From Ligustrum vulgare (taxonomy: Eukaryota > Streptophyta > Magnoliopsida > Lamiales > Oleaceae), in contig OY743169.1 of the NCBI GenBank assembly GCA_963555705.1, forward strand, positions 9,796,014-9,860,013: a stretch of DNA of 64,000 nucleotides, given 5' to 3'. Shown piece by piece: positions 33,527 through 43,966 of this stretch. The notes beneath the pieces were generated by a model. That model was given only the letters and a program-made list of their open reading frames with translations, was not told the DNA's origin and did not search any database. A program made the translations under genes and the position numbers. Each line of letters begins with the position of its first letter. Position 1 is the stretch's first letter.

Positions 33527-34591
33527 GTACTTTTTGCTTACTTTGTTATTTTTTACTAAAAAATTGCTTTACATTATTATTTTTGATTCTGTCCTGAATA
33601 GTAGCTTAAGGGGAAAAAACCAGAATTCTTTTTCCTGTTCCAATTTAGCTGTTTCTTAGGGAAATTATGAAGTTAAAGATGTTTTCAGCTGTTTGTACTA
33701 TGTGCTTGCGTATTGCAAATGTGATTTTTATGTTTGTGGTGACTAGCGGAAATGTTGACAAATTTTGACACCTTTGTGGACAAGTTACAAATGAAAACTA
33801 CTTTTCGGACTATCCTTCCATTTTCTACAACTTACCAAATATGTATATAGTCTACTATTTGATGCTACTTAATTTATCCATATCTCTTATTAGGTAATGA
33901 TTGCAATTACTGAAAGCAATTCGTCATATAGCATGTATGAACTGGTCATCCATTATCAAAATGTTGAGAAGTAATAAAACTGGATGCTATAGGGCTATAG
34001 TAATGGGGTGCGGTTCCTTGACTTGCAACTGCCGTTAACATTTTTGAGACGCTCAATATTAGCTCAAAATTGTTAATAGTGAGAGTTGTTAAAAAAGATG
34101 AACAAGTGAGATACGAGATACCACAGGCTTTCCAATCAGGAATATAGAAATTAAAGAATCAATCAAATGGTTGGAGTTTCAATCTTCAAAAGCCTGTAAT
34201 TGTAGCAACTTTTTGTTTAATCCATAGTTTCCAAAAGTATTTTGCTCCTAATTTTGCATATTATGCATCATTGAAAGGCTACTGTACCGAAAGTTATCTA
34301 GCTCTCTATTTGATGTCACTTTGATGGTAAAGAGAAGAAAAGGGGCTGCCAATTCTTATTTTTTTTTTTTTTTTAAAAATTTTAGGTGTCACATGGAACC
34401 TAACGTCACATTTTTCCCTCTTAGTTGTGACGTCTATTATTTTCATTTGTTCTGTTATATTCCAATTCTAATTTTTCAGGGAGGCTAGTCTTGATAGTTG
34501 TGAATGGGTATGTGAATAATGCATAATAATACTTAAATGATTCATTTAGACTCTTTGCTTATGGATGGCCTTTATTGGATGTTATGTTAAA
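33527..34591. other. Non-coding stretch, possibly a leader intron
   Basis: AT-rich, with no gene-like frame and no repeat that I recognise except a poly-T run near 34362. Confidence 0.4.
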
Positions 34592-34594
34592 TAA

Positions 34595-34747
34595 GAGCTC
34601 GTTTGGTGTAGGAGAAATTTGAGGAAAATTAGATTTTTGGGAGAATGTGTGGTTGAAAAGCGTGAAAGAAGTGGGTCCTACAAAATTATGTGGTTGAAAA
34701 TGAGTTTTGGAGTAAAGTTGTGTAAAAACTCCTAGACCATACATGGC
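34595..34747. mobile_element. Tourist-like MITE, 153 bp, TSD TAA
   Basis: The left end GAGCTCGTTTGGTGTAGGAG and the inverted right end GCCATGTATGGTCTAGGAG pair imperfectly. TAA flanks both sides (34592-34594 and 34748-34750). The internal motifs GTGTGGTTGAAAAG and GGGTCCTACAAAATTATG fit this class. Confidence 0.65.
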
Positions 34748-35317
34748 TAAATGAACCAGAGTAATTCTTTTGCCTTTTAGGAAGTAGAAAAAAATTGGAA
34801 TGCCTATGGCTATAAGCGTCGATTCAAGGATTGTATTTCTCAGTTAACGAGAATAATCATAATTGAAGTGTCACTAAAGTACACGTCTTGGTTTTGCTAT
34901 TTGGAAAGAGAACTAAGGAAAGATGCCCGTGTATAAGTGATAAAAACAAGTATAAAGTTATCCTAAATTCACAAATGGGATAGCTTCTTATGGCTTTGCA
35001 GACCATGTTGGTAGAGAAAGGTAAATGAAGCAACACTGGCTAACTTAATGAACTTCAGAGTGCTTCTCCATGAATGAACTATCTAACTTGAGCCCCACAC
35101 GACAGTACATGGATACGCAAAAATTAGGACAAAATTCATATGATACAGAATTAACTTCACGAGTGTCTAAGTATTGTGTCTGTGTGTGTGGTGTAAAAGT
35201 TTAATAACTTGTTAGTTAAAAATCCCACCCATCTCCTTTGATGTTATTTTTTAGTGCCTTCTCGGTGAATCTTTATCATTTGATACTTGGATTCTATAAA
35301 TAATTATACATATTTAA

Positions 35318-35482
35318 GCCCCTGTTTGGTAGCTCTAAAAAATCAAATTTTAATCTAAATCAAAGTCAACATTTAATATTAACTACATATTTTATAGGAC
35401 CCACGACTTTTCAATCACATATCTCATCAACTTTTATCAAAATTTGCTAAAACTCTGATTTTGATCAATATCAAACAGGGGC
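35318..35482. mobile_element. Family A MITE copy 3, opposite orientation
   Basis: The ends GCCCCTGTTTGGTA and TATCAAACAGGGGC form a 14-bp inverted repeat with one mismatch. The internal sequence is the reverse complement of the copies at 22361, 27690 and 46712. The flanks are TAA and TAG. At 165 bp, this is the best-preserved member. Confidence 0.75.
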
Positions 35483-35554
35483 TAGACGTCAAGCTTGCTG
35501 CTTTGCGTGCTCTTGAAGTGACCATTAAGTGAATGACTGGTGTTGGAGAAGTAT

Positions 35555-36814
35555 TGATGTGAACCCTTTTGGTGTTTGGACCAAAAATTCCCACAACAAT
35601 TTAATACCAAGTCCAAGAAAGCTAAAATGGTAAAATAAGTGATGAAACACTTTGACCCAAACTTAATGTAGCCAAAATTCAAAGGTTAACAAACATAAAC
35701 TCAATGGATAGAAATAAGTAAATTTCAAGATGGTGCAAATCAACAACAAACACAAAAATAAAAATATTCGAGTAAAGTTGAAAAACTTCCAAGAAGAGTT
35801 TACAAGAGAGGAGAGGTTTTTACCTCACCCAAAGAGGAGCCTCTCAAGAGCTTCACACGAACATGCCAAGTCATCTTAGGGTTTGAGAAAGAAGTGTTAT
35901 TTATAGTACAAATTGGGGAAAAAGAAAGAAATTGGAAAATTACATAAAAAACCCCGTCTTCTTGAATTCTGCAACTTTCGGTCGACCAGTCACTTTCGGT
36001 CGATAAGGTGGTTGACCGAACGTAAACTTTCGGTTGAAGGGGGCTCAGCCGAAAGTGACTGAGGCTGCACCCAAAATTCTCTGCAGACTTTAGGTCCAAC
36101 GAAATTGGCTGAGTCCAAATTCTCAACCAACTATGAGTCTTTGGCCCCAACTTGATTCTGACTTCTTTTCTTGACTTAATTATTTTGTTTAGCCTCGAAT
36201 CTTGAACCTCTTTGGCATCGGATCTCGTCGTGGGTCCCACCGGCATGTGCATCGTGCCAAAATTTAAAGGTTAACAAACCTATACCCAATAGATAGAAAC
36301 AATTAAATTCTAAGATGGTGGAAATCAACAACAAATACAAGAATAAAAATACTCAAGTAAAGTTGAAGAACTTCCAAGAGAGTTTAAAAGAGAAAAGAGG
36401 TTTTTACTTCACCCAAAGAGGAGCCTCTCAAGTGCTTCACATGAAAATGCCAAGTTCTCTTAGGGTTTGAGAAATAAGTGTTATTTATAGTGCAAATTGG
36501 GGAAAAAGAAGGAAATTGAAAAATTGCATAAAAAACCCTCTTTTCTTTTAATTCTGCAACTTTCGGTTGAACGGGGCTCAGTTGAAAGCGACCAAGGCTG
36601 CACCTAAAATTCTCTGCTGACTTTCGGTCGACCGAAATTGGCTGAGTCCAAATTCTCAACCAACTTCATGTTTTTGGCCCCAAGTTGATTCTTGACTTCT
36701 TTTCTTGATTTAATTACTTTGTTTAGCCTGAAATCTTGAACCTCTGTGGCATCGGATCTCGTCGTGGGTCACACAGACACATGCATCGAGGCTTGACTTT
36801 CTCGGATCTCATCA
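35555..36814 (-). mobile_element. Solo LTR with an internal tandem duplication, CRM-like family, TSD agtat
   Basis: This is the same family as the LTR at 2419-3146: it starts TGATGTGAACCC and ends CTCATCA, with perfect 5-bp flanks agtat (35550-35554 and 36815-36819). It is 1260 bp because an internal block is present twice in a row (35671-36254 and 36256-36788). Both copies hold the minus-strand GPTTRS-like polyprotein tail region and TTTCGGTCGACC-type motifs. No internal genes remain. Confidence 0.85.
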
Positions 36815-36951
36815 AGTATGGAATTAATATATCTACTAGTGATTCATTTCAATGATGCCGAAGGAGGAAACAAATGTCATAAAAGTATTGAGAGCAACAG
36901 ATAACAAGTGCATGGTGAGTCATATAAAAATATGTGGTCTGCTTCTTGAAG

Positions 36952-37449
36952 TCGGGTTACTGTTCATCCGAGAACTTCACTTTGATTTTGGGTCTCGATT
37001 AGTGTTTTTCGTGGGAGTTCTTGTACTGGGCTTTCTTCTTCCAGCTAGAATACATCTTTTTCCATGATTATTACATAGTTTTGGGATGGATTCTTGAAGA
37101 TTGGAGCACCTAGGGCCTCGGGTTACTGTTCATCCGAGAACTTCACTTTGATTTTGGGTCTCGATTCGTGTTTTTCGTGGGAGTTCTTGTACTGGGCTTT
37201 CTTCTTCCAGTTAGAATACATCTTTTTCCATGATTATTACATAGTTTTGGGATGGATTCTTGAACATTGGAGCACCTAGGGCCTCGGGTTACTGTTCATA
37301 CGAGAACTTCACTTTGATTTTGGGTCTCGATTCGTGTTTTTCGTGGGAGTTCTTGTACTGGGCTTTCTTCTTCCAGCTAGAATACATCTTTTTACATGAT
37401 TATTACATAGTTTTGGGATGGATTCTTGAACATTGGAGCACCTAGGGCA
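36952..37449 (+). repeat. Three tandem 166-bp monomers in the LINE 5'UTR
   Basis: The phrase tcgggttactgttcat recurs at 36952, 37118 and 37284, exactly 166 bp apart, and the three units differ at only a handful of positions. The array ends at 37449, and a short echo (ggttactgttcatacggga) lies near 37613. Repeated 5' monomers act as the promoter in some mammalian L1s; a promoter role here is an inference. Confidence 0.93.
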
Positions 37450-37665
37450 TGGTTTGCTGTCTTCAAACTTGAGCAACGAATTTTCACATGTTTTGGTTTA
37501 AATTTCTAGATTGTCCAGCTGCAAACTACTAGGCTTTCATCTTGGCACCTTGGGGAAGCTTCTTGGGATGATTTTTCAGCTTGTTTGAGATCCATTGCTG
37601 CCCATACCTACGCGGTTACTGTTCATACGGGATTGGAAGTGGTTTTTTCAAGCTGAACTCGTGGA

Positions 37666-40251
37666 TTGTTGGTAAGAAAGTTTATGGAACCTTACAGACA
37701 GAGTGCAGGTAACAAGAATATGGGAGAATCACAAAAGATGGCGCCGCGGTATTGGAATTTTACCACAGAACACAAAACTTTTGTGCTGTTTTTGGTGAAT
37801 GGGGGAGGTTCTGTCAAGATTTCAGAAAGAACCAGACATACAAGCTTCGAAATTACAATTTCTATTGATGCTGCTACTTGGATGGAAGAGGCTTTGGAAA
37901 CCCTGCTGAAAGCTAAGGATTTTTATCATTTCAAAAGATTATTCAGAAACTCATCTTTTGTAATGATTTTGGAGGTTTACCAAAATAAGAGAGGTATCTT
38001 CTTGAAAGTCACGAAGATTATGAATGGTGATCTTAAGCATATTATTGTTCCAAAAGGTGGAAATCATAGAGGTTGGAAGGGGCTTGTAGGCTGTTTGATA
38101 AATGTACTGGGGAAAAACTCTTGGAATAGGCAACGTGCTTCAAAACAGGATGAGAACAATAAGGGTGGGAAGCGCAACACTGCTATAGCTCACGGAGCTA
38201 ATAGACCATGGTTAGGAAGGAGTATGTCTTCTCAGTTACCTGCAGCTAAACCAGGAGTCCCCAGTTTTCGTGATTTGTTTGCTGACAACATGAACAAACG
38301 AGTAGGTAGTTTTCATGAATATAGGAAGGCAGCTACCCATCAAAGGAATTGGAAGAACGCAGTGCTCTTGTTCAGAGAAGACAGTTCAGATTCCTGGGAA
38401 AGTATTCAATATGGTCTGGATATTTTTATGAATAGATATACAGAAATCAGTCCTATGCACGATGACAGGGCAGTATTATGGTGTACCAGTGAAGATGAAA
38501 AGAAGCAGACAGAATCTTGGGGGACGATCCGATTGCCAGCAGTCGCAATGGTCCGGTTTCAGAAATGGTCTATGCAGGAGCAGTTCAAAGATATACAGAT
38601 TGGGTGTAATCATAGCTGGATTGGAGTTGAAGGGCTGCCTCTTCATTTGTGGAATATACACGTTTTTAAGGTGATAGGGAACCTTTGTGGTGGATTAATA
38701 GACATCGATCATGCAACTGCAGAGTTGAAATTTCTTCCTCATGCTAGGATGCAGTTAAGAGGCAACACAGGAGGCTTTATTAAGGAAAAACTGGTGCTGC
38801 CTTGCGATGGTCAATTTATATGTTTGAAGTTTTTTAAACTTAATGACAGAAGGTACAAATTTCATGGAACCTGCAACACTAAATGGCATCGGAAGAAAGA
38901 GGTTGAAGACAATGACGTGGCAGTTAAGGATTTTAAATGCCCAGTTGACGATATTCGTCAGGAACAGATGAAGGACATTCCAACCCCAATGACTTGGGAA
39001 TACGGCTCTAGCAGTAATGATGTTTCAGCTATAGAAGGTAGGGCCATTATGAACTATAACTTAGATAATATGCAATTAATGCAGATCTATTGTTGTAAAT
39101 GGATTCTTGGGAATATAAATCGTCAGCCTAGAAACTTGGTACCTTTCTCCTTTATCATTTCTTTTCATGGGAAGGATGCCTTTTCTAAGGGGACGCAGAG
39201 GAAGAGAAGTCAACTCTGTCTACCTTCTTCAGGTTGGGATTTTGGCCATTCTGAGTCCGAGTTGATTGCAAGCCCATCTTCACAAGCCCACTTGCTCATA
39301 AGCCCTTATGAAGAAGCCCAATTGCCCACTAGCCCATCGCCAGAAGTTCTATATTCACAATCTGAATCCACTCTGGGCTTACAGAATATGGAGGAAATCC
39401 AGAGGTCACATTCAGAACCCATTAAGATAGCTAAAAAATGGGCTAATAATATTACTAAGCTGAAAAGAATTAAGCCCAAACAGATTGGGGATTTTACTCA
39501 TGGGAAAATCCTAAGGTGGAACGAATTCAGGTTAAATCCAGCAAAAGGAAAACAGGGGAAAATACTAAAAGCAACGGACGAGTCTGGAGATGCTGACGAG
39601 GAAACCGAAGAAAATAAAAGCCTCCAAGTATATTACAGAGACAGGAGCAGAAGGAGATTTAGAGAATTTGGCGAAAACACAACTTTTACCCGCAGTACTG
39701 GAGAGATGGAACAGACTATCAACGAGGAAGGTTTTGATGATAATCTTGATGAACTTAAGATTGTCGAGGGACTGGATTCTTCTTCTTCCGTAGCTGACAG
39801 TTCAGATACAGATGAAGATAACTCATTCGTGTCAGATTCAGTGGAAGCATCAGAGGATATCTTGCCGGCTGTTAAATTTCTTCTGGCCGAGATGGATGAA
39901 CGGGAGGAAGGTTCTGGATTAACCCCACATACTGAAGTTGGTACAGACAAGCAGAACAATAAAGGCTCTAGGGAAGAAGAGGGTAAGAATCTGAGTTCGA
40001 AAAACATGGAGGTTGAAGATGTTGCACATAGCAAGAAGGGTTCAATAATCGGAGACAGTTTAGGGGAATGGACAGAAATACAAGATGTTCTGACACAGAT
40101 GGGTATCCAGATGGTGTCTTCTTTTCAAGAACAAAACCCGTCCAGAAGCATAATCAACAAAAAAGGTCACAGGGAGCTACAGAATCTGCAATTCAATGTG
40201 AATTATGGGAAGAGCAGACTTTGTAAAGGGAAAAACACAAGGTTACCATGA
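37666..40251 (+). CDS. LINE ORF1 protein (861 codons in the open frame)
   Basis: ORF1 proteins bind the LINE RNA and form the RNP that goes back to the nucleus. The open frame is 37666-40251; its first codon is a near-cognate one, and the first ATG is at 37684 (MEPYRQSAGNK) or 37720. The N-terminal region (about residues 25-165) has a compact alpha/beta pattern with WMEEALETLL and VMILEVYQNKRG. A central region (about 240-395), with AVAMVRFQKWSMQEQF, WIGVEGLPLHLWN and an IDIDHAT turn, matches the DUF4283-type RNA-binding domain of plant LINE ORF1 proteins. The C-terminal half is acidic, Ser-rich and likely disordered. I see no CCHC zinc knuckle, which many plant ORF1 proteins have. It ends in the ATGA overlap with ORF2. 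Confidence 0.85.
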   Translation: MLVRKFMEPYRQSAGNKNMGESQKMAPRYWNFTTEHKTFVLFLVNGGGSVKISERTRHTSFEITISIDAATWMEEALETLLKAKDFYHFKRLFRNSSFVMILEVYQNKRGIFLKVTKIMNGDLKHIIVPKGGNHRGWKGLVGCLINVLGKNSWNRQRASKQDENNKGGKRNTAIAHGANRPWLGRSMSSQLPAAKPGVPSFRDLFADNMNKRVGSFHEYRKAATHQRNWKNAVLLFREDSSDSWESIQYGLDIFMNRYTEISPMHDDRAVLWCTSEDEKKQTESWGTIRLPAVAMVRFQKWSMQEQFKDIQIGCNHSWIGVEGLPLHLWNIHVFKVIGNLCGGLIDIDHATAELKFLPHARMQLRGNTGGFIKEKLVLPCDGQFICLKFFKLNDRRYKFHGTCNTKWHRKKEVEDNDVAVKDFKCPVDDIRQEQMKDIPTPMTWEYGSSSNDVSAIEGRAIMNYNLDNMQLMQIYCCKWILGNINRQPRNLVPFSFIISFHGKDAFSKGTQRKRSQLCLPSSGWDFGHSESELIASPSSQAHLLISPYEEAQLPTSPSPEVLYSQSESTLGLQNMEEIQRSHSEPIKIAKKWANNITKLKRIKPKQIGDFTHGKILRWNEFRLNPAKGKQGKILKATDESGDADEETEENKSLQVYYRDRSRRRFREFGENTTFTRSTGEMEQTINEEGFDDNLDELKIVEGLDSSSSVADSSDTDEDNSFVSDSVEASEDILPAVKFLLAEMDEREEGSGLTPHTEVGTDKQNNKGSREEEGKNLSSKNMEVEDVAHSKKGSIIGDSLGEWTEIQDVLTQMGIQMVSSFQEQNPSRSIINKKGHRELQNLQFNVNYGKSRLCKGKNTRLP

Positions 40252-43200
40252 AGATGTGTTCTTGGAATGTTAGGGGTACAGGTTCTACCTCTAAAAGAAG
40301 AGCCATAAAGGAGGTTTTAAATAAGATAAATCCAGATATAGTAGTTTTACAGGAAACAAAAAGAGAAGTACTTGATAGAAAGTTCATGGGCTGCATTTGG
40401 AGATCGAGGTTTAAAGAATGGGTTGCACTTCCCTCAGTTGGTAGGGCAGGAGGTATGATGATAGCTTGGGATACTAGACGTATAAGGGTGATTGATTCTT
40501 TGATTGGGGAATTTTCCATTTCTATTTTGATTGAAATGGAAGGAAGGGAAAAGTGGTGGTTTACGGGTATTTATGGACCCAACACTTACAGTGGAAGGGA
40601 AAATTTTTGGGATGAAATAGCTGGACTAAGCACTTTATGTGGAGATTATTGGTGTCTAGGGGGCGATTTTAATGTGGTAAGGAGGGTTGATGAGAAGTTC
40701 AACAGCCATACAAATACAAGAAGCATGAAATTGTTTGATACTTTGGTTAGGGAACTGAGCCTAAGAGATCCATCTCTGAATGGTGGGCAATTTACGTGGT
40801 CTAATTTTAGGGAAGTTCCCATTTGTTGTAAGTTAGACAGGTTTCTGTTCTGTAATCAATGGACAGAACTTTTTCCCTATTGTAGACAAGAAGTGGCTGT
40901 GAGGGTGGTCTCAGATCATTGCCCGATTGTTCTGGACTCAAACCCACCTAAATGGGGACCTTCACCTTTTCGGTTTGAAAATGCTTGGCTAACACACAAA
41001 TCTTTTGGGAAGGATTTTGCAGAATGGTGGGCTGAACCAGGGGAGTTTGGTTGGGAAGGTTACCGTTTTATGAAAAAGTTGCAAAACATAAAAGGTAAAC
41101 TGAAATCGTGGAAAAATGAGGTGTTTGGCGATAGAAGACTGATTAGAAGTGTGTTAGAACGAAGAATCACAACTCTGGACAACGAGGAATTGAATGGTCG
41201 CTGGAATAATCAGTTAAAAGAAGAAAGGGAGTCTATCAAACGCGAATGGCAGCAATTGGTTTTTGAAGATGAGAGAGCGTTAAGAATGAAATCCAAGTTT
41301 AAATGGGCTAAAGAAGGGGATGCAAATTCTAAGCTCTTCCACAGTTTAATGAATGTAAGAAAAGCCAGAAATTACATGTCGAAGTTAGAAAAAGAAGATG
41401 GGCAGATTGTGGAAACGGATAGAGAAATTAAAGAAGAAATTGTTGATTTTTTTAGTTCGCTTTACACTTCGGCAGCAACTCCTTTTTCAGGATTTGAAGG
41501 TCTTGAATGGAAGGAAATTTCACAATCCTTGGCGGAATGGCTTGAAAGGCCGTTTGATGAAGATGAGGTTAAAAGGGCCGTGTTTGCATGTGATGGAGAT
41601 AAAGCACCTGGACCTGACGGGTTTACATTAGCACTTTTCAAATCTCAATGGGAAATTATGAAAGATGACCTGATGAAGGTTTTTGCAGAATTCGAGAGAG
41701 ATGGGGTGGTAAATGGGATAACAAATGAAACATATATTTGTTTAATCCCGAAAAAATTGAGTTGTGGAAAAGTGAAGGATTATCGGCCTATTAGTCTTGT
41801 AACTAGCTTATACAAGATCATTTCAAAAGCATTATCTTTGAGACTTAGAGAAGTTTTGGGTGATACCATATCAGATTCGCAAGGGGCGTTCGTAGAAGGC
41901 AGACAGATTCTTGACATCATTTTAGTGGCCAATGAGGTTGTAGAAGACTACAGATGCTCTAAGAAAAAAGGGGTGGTGTTCAAAATAGACTTTGAGAAGG
42001 CTTATGACTGTGTGGAGTGGCAATTTCTTGATTTTGTTTTAAAGCGAAAAGGATTTAAGGATAAATGGAGAAAATGGATTATGGGTTGCCTCTCTTCAGT
42101 TTCATATTCTGTGTTCATTAACGGCAGACCTATTGGAAAATTTAGAGGATCAAGGGGTCTTAGACAAGGGGATCCCTTGTCACCTTTTTTGTTTACATTG
42201 GTTGTAGATGTCTTGGGGAGGTTGGTTGACAAGGCAAAAGAAAATTTTATTATCAGGGGGTTTTCTGTGGGTAAAGAAAAGGTTGTTGTATCCCATCTAC
42301 AATTTGCTGATGACACATTGTTCTTCTTGAACGCAAATAATCAAGAAATTCATAACTTGTTGATGATTTTGAAGGCCTTTTGTACTCTATCAGGATTGAG
42401 GGTAAATTTGCATAAAAGCCAACTGCTGGGGATTAATGTGGAGGATAGCTGGTTGGATGATTTGGCTGGGGTATTGGATTGTGAGGTAGGCTCTTGGCCT
42501 ATTAAATATTTAGGAATGCCTCTGGGTGATAATCCGAGAAAAAGCATTTTTTGGGAACCGGTTATTGCAAAGGTGGCCAAGAGATTGGGAGGATGGAAAA
42601 ATGCATATCTCTCTAGAGGAGGAAGACTTACACTCATACAATCTGTTTTATCGTCGATGCCCATTTATTACTTGTCCATATTCAAGGCACCTGTTATGGT
42701 CTTAAACAATTTAGAGAAGTTAATGAGGGATTTTCTTTGGGAGGGCGGAGATTTAAATGGTAGTGATCATTTGGTTGCTTGGGACATTGTTTGCCGTTCA
42801 AAGGCAAAAGGTGGTTTGGGAATAGGGGACTTAAAAGTCAGAAACAAAGCATTATTGATGAAGTGGCTGTGGAGATTTCCTTTGGAAACTAATACTCTAT
42901 GGTTTAGAGTTGTTAAAAGTAGATATGGTATTCAAGAAAACCAATGGGATTCTAAACTGGGGGAGAGACTGACTTTTAGAGGACCTTGGAAAGGTATAGC
43001 TTCTCTTTATAAAGAATTCTCAAGATTTGTCAAATTGAAGGTTGGTAATGGAAGGAATATAAGATTCTGGAAAGATATTTGGGTGGGTAATAAGCCTTTG
43101 GAAGAGGATTTTACTGTTTTAGCAGGAATTTCTTCTTTGCAAAATGGGAAAATATACGATTTTCTAGATACAGAAGGCGAGGGGATGAGTACTAGTATCT

Positions 43201-43910
43201 CTTGGAACCTGCACTTTAAGAGAAATCTGCAAGACAGGGAGATACCAAAACTAATTGAGCTGTTGAATATATTGGATAACAAGACCGTTTGTCATAACTT
43301 AGAAGATAGAAGAGTCTGGATGGGAGATAGCTCAGAATTCTTCACTTGTAAATCAGCTTTTGAATGCTTGAAGGAGTCGACACATCATCTGTTGAACTAT
43401 AGGTTCAAATATATTTGGAAAAGTCCTGTGCCCTCAAAAGTTAAAGTTTTCACTTGGTTACTATTACGGGAACGAGTGAACGTTCATGAACTCCTACAAA
43501 TTAGGCGGCCTAATCTTTCTATGTTGCCTGGATGGTGTGTGTTGTGTAAAAAACACGATGAAACTTTGGACCATTTGTTTTTACATTGTGAATTCTCTGT
43601 TCAGTTTTGGAATAGCTTGTTTAAAGAATTCAAGGTGCAATGGGTACGTCAACAACGTTGTTCAGAGTTTTTGTTCTCTTTTATCTCAAGTGACAAGATG
43701 AAACAAAAGTTGTGGAATGTCAGCGCTATGGCTATTTGTTGGGTGATCTGGTTAGAGCGGAATAAGAGAATTTTTGACGACATCGAGGATTCTTATGGAA
43801 ATTTGTGGGATAAAGTTAGATATTGGACAGCTATTTGGTTGTTCAATGTAAAAGAATTTAGAGGAATTTTATTTGCTGATTTAGTTAGAGACTGGAGCTT
43901 TTTGTTGTAG
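40248..43910 (+). CDS. LINE ORF2: endonuclease, reverse transcriptase, zinc-binding domain (1220 aa)
   Basis: This protein nicks the target DNA and copies the LINE RNA onto the free 3' end. The N-terminal APE-type endonuclease keeps all expected residues: N7 (WNVRG), E36 (QETK), Y109 (GIYGP), D140 and N142 (GGDFN), and D223-H224 (SDHCP). The reverse transcriptase lies at about 430-760, with YRPISLVTSLYKI, KIDFEKAYD, RQGDPLSPFLF and the catalytic FADD at 686-689. A zf-RVT domain (CVLC...DHLFLHC, about 1095-1112) follows. There is no RNase H domain, so it depends on the host for that step. The start ATG overlaps the ORF1 stop (ATGA, 40248-40251). No stop or frameshift is visible. Confidence 0.95.
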   Translation: MKMCSWNVRGTGSTSKRRAIKEVLNKINPDIVVLQETKREVLDRKFMGCIWRSRFKEWVALPSVGRAGGMMIAWDTRRIRVIDSLIGEFSISILIEMEGREKWWFTGIYGPNTYSGRENFWDEIAGLSTLCGDYWCLGGDFNVVRRVDEKFNSHTNTRSMKLFDTLVRELSLRDPSLNGGQFTWSNFREVPICCKLDRFLFCNQWTELFPYCRQEVAVRVVSDHCPIVLDSNPPKWGPSPFRFENAWLTHKSFGKDFAEWWAEPGEFGWEGYRFMKKLQNIKGKLKSWKNEVFGDRRLIRSVLERRITTLDNEELNGRWNNQLKEERESIKREWQQLVFEDERALRMKSKFKWAKEGDANSKLFHSLMNVRKARNYMSKLEKEDGQIVETDREIKEEIVDFFSSLYTSAATPFSGFEGLEWKEISQSLAEWLERPFDEDEVKRAVFACDGDKAPGPDGFTLALFKSQWEIMKDDLMKVFAEFERDGVVNGITNETYICLIPKKLSCGKVKDYRPISLVTSLYKIISKALSLRLREVLGDTISDSQGAFVEGRQILDIILVANEVVEDYRCSKKKGVVFKIDFEKAYDCVEWQFLDFVLKRKGFKDKWRKWIMGCLSSVSYSVFINGRPIGKFRGSRGLRQGDPLSPFLFTLVVDVLGRLVDKAKENFIIRGFSVGKEKVVVSHLQFADDTLFFLNANNQEIHNLLMILKAFCTLSGLRVNLHKSQLLGINVEDSWLDDLAGVLDCEVGSWPIKYLGMPLGDNPRKSIFWEPVIAKVAKRLGGWKNAYLSRGGRLTLIQSVLSSMPIYYLSIFKAPVMVLNNLEKLMRDFLWEGGDLNGSDHLVAWDIVCRSKAKGGLGIGDLKVRNKALLMKWLWRFPLETNTLWFRVVKSRYGIQENQWDSKLGERLTFRGPWKGIASLYKEFSRFVKLKVGNGRNIRFWKDIWVGNKPLEEDFTVLAGISSLQNGKIYDFLDTEGEGMSTSISWNLHFKRNLQDREIPKLIELLNILDNKTVCHNLEDRRVWMGDSSEFFTCKSAFECLKESTHHLLNYRFKYIWKSPVPSKVKVFTWLLLRERVNVHELLQIRRPNLSMLPGWCVLCKKHDETLDHLFLHCEFSVQFWNSLFKEFKVQWVRQQRCSEFLFSFISSDKMKQKLWNVSAMAICWVIWLERNKRIFDDIEDSYGNLWDKVRYWTAIWLFNVKEFRGILFADLVRDWSFLL

Positions 43911-43966
43911 GGATACAATTTTCTTCTCTTTTTACTGTCCGACTCTCATCGGACTAACTTGTATCC
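43911..43966 (+). other. Nested stem-loop in the LINE 3'UTR
   Basis: An outer stem pairs GGATACAA (43911-43918) with TTGTATCC (43959-43966). An inner stem pairs GTCCGA (43937-43942) with TCGGAC (43949-43954) around a 6-nt loop. It starts at the first base after the ORF2 stop and ends about 36 bases before the A-tail. Plant L1 elements are known to carry a 3' hairpin recognised by their reverse transcriptase; this one fits that role. Confidence 0.8.

Noticed and set aside
36852..37445. Three near-identical short frames with a hydrophobic segment
   Set aside because: They are the 166-bp LINE monomers read in one frame, without a start signal or conserved length.
36952..37449. Regularly spaced repeats as a CRISPR array
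   Set aside because: Units are contiguous 166-bp copies without spacers, in a plant LINE.
39633..40034. Ser-rich frame opposite LINE ORF1
   Set aside because: Antisense shadow of the Glu/Asp-rich ORF1 tail.
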